Source: Nageia nagi (Eukaryota; Pinophyta). From it: a DNA stretch of 64,000 bases. Positions 58,284 to 64,000 of the stretch are shown piece by piece. Location: the NCBI GenBank assembly GCA_050084985.1, contig JBITNC010000001.1, positions 152,148,001 through 152,212,000 of the forward strand, written 5' to 3'. Numbering within the stretch: position 1 is the stretch's first letter; the number at the start of each line of letters is the position of its first letter. Both the position numbers and the translations under genes were made by a program. The notes beneath the pieces were generated by a model. It searched no databases. It saw only the letters and a list, made by a program, of their open reading frames with translations, and had not been told where the DNA came from.

Positions 58284-59700
58284 TTTCATAAGACTATAAT
58301 GAGGCACTTTTTAAACACTATGAGTACAACTGAAGTGAAACATACAAAATAAGAATGAAACAAACACAAAACACCAAGCTTATGGTATTTTCAAAATTAT
58401 TCTTATTTATTGTTAATGCAAATTTAAAAAAATACTTAGTATGAATATGCAAAGCCATATGAATATCATAATAATGATAGATACAAATTTTTGATTATTT
58501 TCATGGTTCAATTTGACTCTTATCTTATTAATTTTGGTAAATTTTAAATGCACTTGTTATTTTTGACACAACCTTATTCATGTTTCCCTATAACAATGAT
58601 ACTAGTCAAGCATTTAGTAAGGTAAAGGATCAATCTTCTAGGGGTGTGGAACATTTTTCAAGGGTTCTTTGGTACCCTCCATAGGAAGCTATCCCAAATG
58701 GAGGGGGGATACCTCTTCGATTTTCAACCCTGAGTAAGTGTTAGGCTATGGTAATTAAGTCCATGTGCCCTAGAAACTCCCTAAGAATGTGAAGGAATTT
58801 AGTATAAGAAAGAAAATATGAAATACAAATTAAAATGAGATGCACACTACTCCCTCAAAGTTATTTTCCAATCCCTCCCAAGGTATGCTCTTTTTTTATA
58901 ATTTTTTACTTTTCAAATGAAATGAAATAACAATTTTGGATGTACTTAACAAAGAATAAACAAGTTCCTAATAAATAAACAAAACCCTAATTCAAGCTAT
59001 AAATTTTAAATCTAAATTAGCTTTTTCACTTATGCAACAATGCCACCCAAAGATGAATGCAATTTCACTAATACACAACACAAAATAAAGGCAAGCCTAG
59101 GATGGACCAAGCAATAAAACAATATGAACCAGGACCAAAAAGAGATTCAAAGTCTTACATAGAATAAAACATTCCCTCTCGCTCCAAGTGTAAAGCTTAA
59201 TAGCTTATAATTCCCTCATAAATGAGAGATCTATCAACAAACTAAGCCAATCACCAAGGCAAACTTGAAAAAATGAAAATGGATGCACACATTATCACAA
59301 GAGTAAACACACCTCATAAGCCTTTAAAAAACTACTTTTGGTTGTGATAAGCTACAAAATTTGAACCTATTACAAATTTATTGCTAAAAATTAAAAACTT
59401 AGAACCCACTAGTCCTAGGTGTAGTCTAACCTACATCTTTACTAAGTTTTTTCTAAGAAAATGTGCTCTTTATTTGTAGGCATGGTCTAACCTGCATCTA
59501 GTCTATATCTTTTCTAATCAAATTGGCTCTCTATTTTAGGGCACATACCTAGGAGGCAATCTAGAGGTCGAAATTCATAGTTTTTAGGGTGTGGTGCATA
59601 TAGGGGTTAGGCATAGTACGCTTAGGGGTTAGGTACCGGGGTGCAGTGCCCTTTAGTTAAGGCATGATGTGCTTGGTAAACTATGCTCAAGGTGCAATAC
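58284..59700 (-). other. E2 leader
   Basis: No gene. 58560-58760 matches 29450-29650 and 59130-59180 matches 30070-30120 of E1. The stretch 59570-59760 is G/T-rich with repeated ggggttagg words of unknown meaning. Confidence 0.55.
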
Positions 59701-61231
59701 AATTGGGTTGGGGAATTTTATGCTTGGGCTAATAAGGTTTTTGGGCTCAAAAGTGGTTTGTAGCTTCATGTCTCTATTCTAGGGTGTAACATAACTATTA
59801 TGAGGCGTAAGTTAGACTACAACTAAGCTAAAATTGATTAATTAAAGCTCCAAAAACTCAAATCTGATCCATCCTTATCACTATAGTCTCATGTCCAAAT
59901 TTGACTTAAAATTGACCATAAATTTCTTAAGCTTTACAAGTTTTTCCCATTTAGGTGGGTAAAAAATAAGAAAATCAAGAAACTTCAAAATACAAGCAAA
60001 ACTTGGAAAATCAAGAGATAGGTGAAGAGAATGCCAAATTTGAAAGAGATGCTTGTTTCACATCAAGCTCATCATTTAATGTAGCCCAAAATTTATGCTA
60101 TTATGGACGAAGATGCATAAACAAGTTAGTTTCACACATAAACCTTAATATACATAACTATGTTTTTCTTAATTAGAATGAGGTAGAAATCATGATAAAG
60201 GTATGGTTAAATCTGTAATGAATAAGTAGAAACTTTGCAATAATGTAAATAACACCTAAGTCTATATAATGTGGGTATAGGGACCTCCAAATTAGGCCCT
60301 TTAAGGCACCTAAATGATAATGGAGTGAGTCTTCCCACTCCAAATAGCAATTGAGCCTGCTAGTTCCCAAATTAATGAAGATAATCATAATAGGTATGCA
60401 TATTGTACAAATGATTATGTCTATGTGATATTTAATTAATTTTCAATGTGATTTTGAACAATTTGGATGGATATTTACATCTATCAATAAACAAATATGA
60501 GATCTAATATGTAAAACCTTTCAAAACTTAAATGTTATGAAATGGAAAGATCTTTAAAGATCCTTGGATCAATGAGATCCAAGGATACCTATAAGATCAA
60601 ATGGATTCTTAAACCATGTTTTAATGCTAATATGAGTTCAAACTAAAGTTTCTATGGTTTAAATGCAAATTAAGATGATTTTATCCTATCAAAAGTACTA
60701 CATGCACACAACAATTATGTGAGGATATAAGGCTTGATAGATCTAAGCTTTCCCATGGTTGAAATGTCTCCAAACCTACAATAACCTTAAATACATAAGT
60801 ATATTTGAAATATGAAATGATATTTGGTACAACAACATTACCACAAGTATGGTAGCATGAAGATCCTTGGCTTGTAACTGTGAGAGATACTCCAAAAGCA
60901 TGTAACCCTTGAGAAATCCTCAAAAACCTAAACCATCTTAGCAATCTTGGAGAAATATGTGAGAAAAAATCATAAGTGACCATGAAAAAATGAATTAAGA
61001 TAGCATTTTCTGATTTGACATTTAGTACTATACCTCCATGGATAACATAAGTGAATATTGTTAGATACCCACTTTTGCACCTTTTTTTAGTTTAAGTCAC
61101 TTTTACTCTTTTTGTCTATTTTGAATAGTTAATTTATGATGATTAAACATTATGCATAAATCAAATAATGGATTAAAGCATTTCAATGCAATAAAATGCA
61201 TCTACTCAAAAAGTATTATTTTTGGGTGTTT
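59701..61231 (-). repeat. probable E2 5' LTR, inner boundary not defined
   Basis: The right end (plus ...gggtgtttacaca, 61231) resembles the E1 LTR start. A short block near 60985-61005 (taagatagcatttt) resembles E1 30808-30825. I could not align the rest, so the start of the LTR is unknown. Nothing else is recognised in this region. Confidence 0.4.
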
Positions 61232-61620
61232 ACACACTTTGATGGAGCTAGATCTAAAGTAGGATCAAGAGTTGGAATACTATTGAGATTTTCCATTGAA
61301 GGAAAAAAGAATTTTGCATTCTAAGTCACATGGAGTTACACCAATAATGCAGCTGAGTATGAAGCCCTATGCTTAGGGTTAGTGCAAGTGGCCAACATGG
61401 GAATTCAATTCATTTGGATCTTCAAAGACTCTAAGTTAATAGTAAATCAAGTTACAAACAAGTTCTTAGCCAAACACCATTACTTAAGAGCATATAGAAA
61501 CAAAGTATGGGACATGTTTGAAAGCTTTCTATGTAATAAATTATGTGATTGTTCCCAAATTCAAAAATAGGAGGTTAATGCACTGGCCCAAAGAGGTGCA
61601 AAGTTTGATCCAACATAATA
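61232..61620 (+). pseudogene. G3 RNase H domain upstream of the RT
   Basis: The plus strand begins directly at FDGARSKVGSRVG (61232), so its 5' part (gag, protease) is missing. The rest reads NNAAEYEALCLGL near 61335, KDSKLIVNQVTNKFLAKHHY near 61430 and VNALAQRGAKFDP near 61575. It aligns with G1 4818-5215. FDG and GDS-type acidic residues are kept at the first site. TAA/TAG codons occur at 61321 and 61568. Confidence 0.75.
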
Positions 61621-63420
61621 CCGCTTCAGACAAAAGGGTGTGAAGGTAATACACAAACCCTTAGTCTTAGATAATGAATACTTCTAACAAGTATTCAATT
61701 ATGATGAGTATATTAACAAGTTCTTGATTGAATAACTCTTATGTTGAAACTCCCAAGCCATAGAAGAATCATACCAAAAGCAAGATATCATACAGTTGCA
61801 AAATAATGCATTGCCTAAAGGAGTTGTCTCTTTTGAGAAATTATTCAACCAAGAGAGTATTACAAAGAGAAGAGGACTCATCATTGAGGAAAATAACTTT
61901 CAATATGTAGAAATAAATCCCAAAAGATCATAAATATTGGAAAGTAGAATTACCTTGAAGAGACCAGAAAGAGTGGAATTATGCAAAGAATTATCTAAAA
62001 TCATAGCTTAATTCTATGATGACATGAAAGTCTATGAAAAATAAGTTATTCAACACATCATAAAGTTAATTTATGATGAAATACATATCCAAAAAAAGCA
62101 AATACCAGTAAATCCTTTGATTGAGATAATTGTGAAGCAAGAAGTGCTAAAATATTTTAATATTGACATCATCTACCTAATTAAGCACTCAACTTAGTTG
62201 GCAAACTTAGTACTAGTAAGAAAGAAGAATGGGACATAAGGATCTATATAAACTTATGGAACCTAAATAAAGAGTCCTTAAAGGATAACTACCCATTGCC
62301 ACTAATGGAGAAAATCTTGCATATTATTGTTAGTGTCTGGTATTTCTTATTGATTAATGGATTCTCAATATACAACCAAGTATGGGTAAAATATGTAGAC
62401 CAGTATAAGATGGAATTCACCACAAAGTGGGGACCTTTTTCATTTCAAAGAATTTTATTTGGTTTATCTAATGTTGGTGAACTTTTCAAAGAGCCATGGA
62501 TCATACCTTTGGAGAGTTAGTGAACAAGAGTATACTAGTCTACATGGATGACATCATTGTGTTCTCCTAGTAGACAAAATACCACCTACAACACTTTCAA
62601 AAAGTGTTCTTAAACTGTAAATAGTTTGGGATTTTCTTAAATCCAAAAAATTCTATCTTTTATACCAATGAAGGGAACTTGCTAGGACACATCATCTCCA
62701 AATAAGGTTGGTTAAATGATCTAGAATGGATAACTATCATCTCTAAGTTAACTTTACCATCAAGTAAGAAATCTTTGCAATCATTCTTAGGTCAAGTTAA
62801 CTTTGTAAGAAGGTTTATTCAAGACATTTCCATAATCATAAGGCCAATCACAAAAATGTTAAAAAAGGAAACTCCATTCCTTTTGATCCTAGGAATAAAA
62901 GAGGCCTTAGAAAAGATCAAGTTGGCAATAATAGGAGCACTAGTTCTCAGGAATATGGACTTTACTAAAGATTTCATTCTCTATGCTTATGGAGTAGAAA
63001 AGAGTATTGCAATTATTCTCACTTTAAAAAAAAACAACATTGAAGAGTGTCTGATAGCATTTTACAGTAAAACTCTACACAACCATGAGGAAAGATATAA
63101 ATTCATTGAGAAGCAAGTGTATGCTATTATGAAAGCACTTAATAAGCTGAAACATTTTGTATCTCAAAGCAAACTACTAGTGTTTACAATACACTCGAAT
63201 ATGGGATCCTCTAAAGAGAATTAGGAGAAGGAAGAGTTGGGCAAATAACAAAGATTAATCAATACAATATAGAAGTAAGGCCAATTAAGGTTATAAAAGG
63301 TAGAGCTCTATGTCAATAATTAGCCACAGATGCCTCAATAGAATCAATGTTCTTTAAAGAAGATGTACAAATAGATATTGATGAAGCCCCTAAGCAATAG
63401 GGATCATTTTAATTTTAAGA
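61621..63420 (+). pseudogene. G3 linker, reverse transcriptase and RNase H
   Basis: The linker (61621-62090) is like that of G1. RT pieces follow in several frames: DNYPLPLMEKIL near 62287, FTTKWGPFSFQRILFGLSN near 62416, the catalytic YMDD near 62541 (intact) and QSFLGQVNFVRRFIQDI near 62778, which keeps CAA where G1 has TAG. RNase H: FILYAYGVEKSIAI near 62975, EERYKFIEKQVYAIMKALNK near 63093. Homology with G1 continues as far as GRALC (63300). Frames change four or five times. Confidence 0.8.
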
Positions 63421-63520
63421 GCCCCTTTTCAAACTATCTTGGAAAATTTAAGGCAAATCAGATTCATAGGTAAGGCAATTTTTAAAAAATTGTAAAAATT
63501 ACATAGGTGAATTTGAAGCT
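63421..63520 (+). pseudogene. G3 integrase start, truncated
   Basis: A short stretch (PFQTILENLRQIRFIGKAIF near 63424) fits the region before the integrase zinc finger of this family. It ends within 100 bases; no HHCC motif or core follows. Confidence 0.5.
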
Positions 63521-63572
63521 AAAAAAAATTTATATAGATTTTTTTGGCAAATTAAAAGAGTTTCATTGCATT

Positions 63573-63728
63573 CTACTACTAGGTGGTAATAGTCTACTAT
63601 TGGGTGATATCAATCTACTATCAAGCAAAAATAGTTTGCTACTTGGTGGCAATAGTCTACTACTAGGTGGCAACAGTTTGTTATCAAGTAGCAATAATTT
63701 GCTATCGGACAACAACAGTCTACTATTA
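63573..63728 (+). repeat. 21-bp minisatellite, coding for a seven-residue repeat
   Basis: About seven units of the form ctactactaggtggcaacagt. In the plus-strand frame starting at 63507 each gives LLLGGNS or a variant (LLSSKNS, LLSSSNN, LLSDNNS). Unit length stays 21 bases, and changes are mainly silent or conservative at the Leu-Leu positions. It follows the truncated G3, and no domain adjoins it. Confidence 0.85.
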
Positions 63729-64000
63729 TGATATGAATTTATCTGCAAGAGCCCAACAAAATAGAATCTAATTATAAATGTAATATAATGGAAGAAACCT
63801 GCAAAATGATACTCTTCTCATTCTTAAATTCACACTGCTTCTTTAAGAGAATATAATCCATCATATAGTAGCCAAAAAACCAAAGAAATCATGAAATCAT
63901 CTATTTCTAAAAATAGCTAAAAATAAAAAATGAGTTGAATTGCACCTAAAATTGGCATGCACATCCCTCTTATAATAATCAACCTTAATTTAAAATATTA
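63729..64000. other. no feature recognised at the right edge
   Basis: AT-rich sequence without gene, LTR or repeat that I can identify. Confidence 0.5.

Larger units (their letters stand above)
53500..61231 (-). mobile_element. E2: 5' part of a Tat-like gypsy element, minus strand
   Basis: On the minus strand: an LTR end at about 61231 (tgtgtaaacaccc, as at the starts of the E1 LTR), leader (shared blocks with E1 at 58550-58760 and 59140), gag from 58283, protease and linker to about 53500. RT, RNase H and integrase are absent, so the element was truncated or its 3' half deleted. It directly abuts the RNase H of G3 on its right. Confidence 0.65.

Noticed and set aside
59570-59760. Telomere-like ggggttagg words
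   Set aside because: They are few, irregular and spaced by unrelated sequence; plant telomere repeats (TTTAGGG) are not in tandem here.

Overview
The window looks like intergenic DNA from a large plant nuclear genome. A gymnosperm such as a conifer is my best guess, from the AT-rich sequence, the old nested LTR retrotransposons and the many decayed E/DYW-type PPR sequences, but no sequence here proves it. I see no intact host gene, no tRNA or rRNA gene and no CRISPR array. Everything that codes belongs to a retrotransposon or is a broken copy of a host gene. The stop codons inside these reading frames lie mostly where Gln is expected (TAG/TAA for CAG/CAA), with a few TGA for Trp. That is the pattern expected when methylated cytosines decay.

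Layout. 1-536: PBS and 5' LTR of a minus-strand Ty1/copia element (A) that runs off the left edge. 537-1949 and 13450-13584: parts of a second minus-strand copia (B), whose gag is split by G1. 1950-13449: G1, an 11.5-kb plus-strand Ty3/gypsy element with gag, protease, an RNase H placed before the RT, RT-RNase H and integrase. G1 also has an extra ORF of about 1,170 codons downstream of pol, which I do not recognise and which is the most unusual coding sequence here. 13585-15600: AT-rich copia leader. 15600-18333: 3' end of a plus-strand Tat-like gypsy (tandem repeats, PPT, LTR). 18334-20150: nothing recognised. 20150-31912: E1, a decayed minus-strand Tat-like gypsy with the usual order RT-RNase H-second RNase H-integrase. 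31913-32750: copia leader, PBS and 5' LTR, perhaps the far end of B.

32741-42460 holds decayed host sequences: PPR repeats with E motifs, one DYW domain, an importin-beta pseudogene in two blocks, an inserted DUF4283/zinc-knuckle sequence, and a duplicated block joining a PPR end to the first importin codons. 43160-43790 is a Gln-rich coiled-coil pseudogene next to the insertion site of copia C.

43951-52424: C, the best-preserved element, a minus-strand copia with 455/457-bp LTRs that are nearly identical, a perfect 5-bp target-site duplication and a complete domain set. Its long leader carries fragments that look like a plant CLC chloride channel and a PPR protein. 53500-61231: E2, a 5' part of a minus-strand Tat-like gypsy (gag, protease, linker; no RT). 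It abuts G3 (61232-63520), a relative of G1 with the RNase H-before-RT order. A 21-bp coding-like minisatellite (63573-63728) lies near the right edge.

The elements do not work together as a pathway. They record successive insertions: G1 into copia B, copia C beside a host-like fragment, and probably Tat-like elements into a copia leader.
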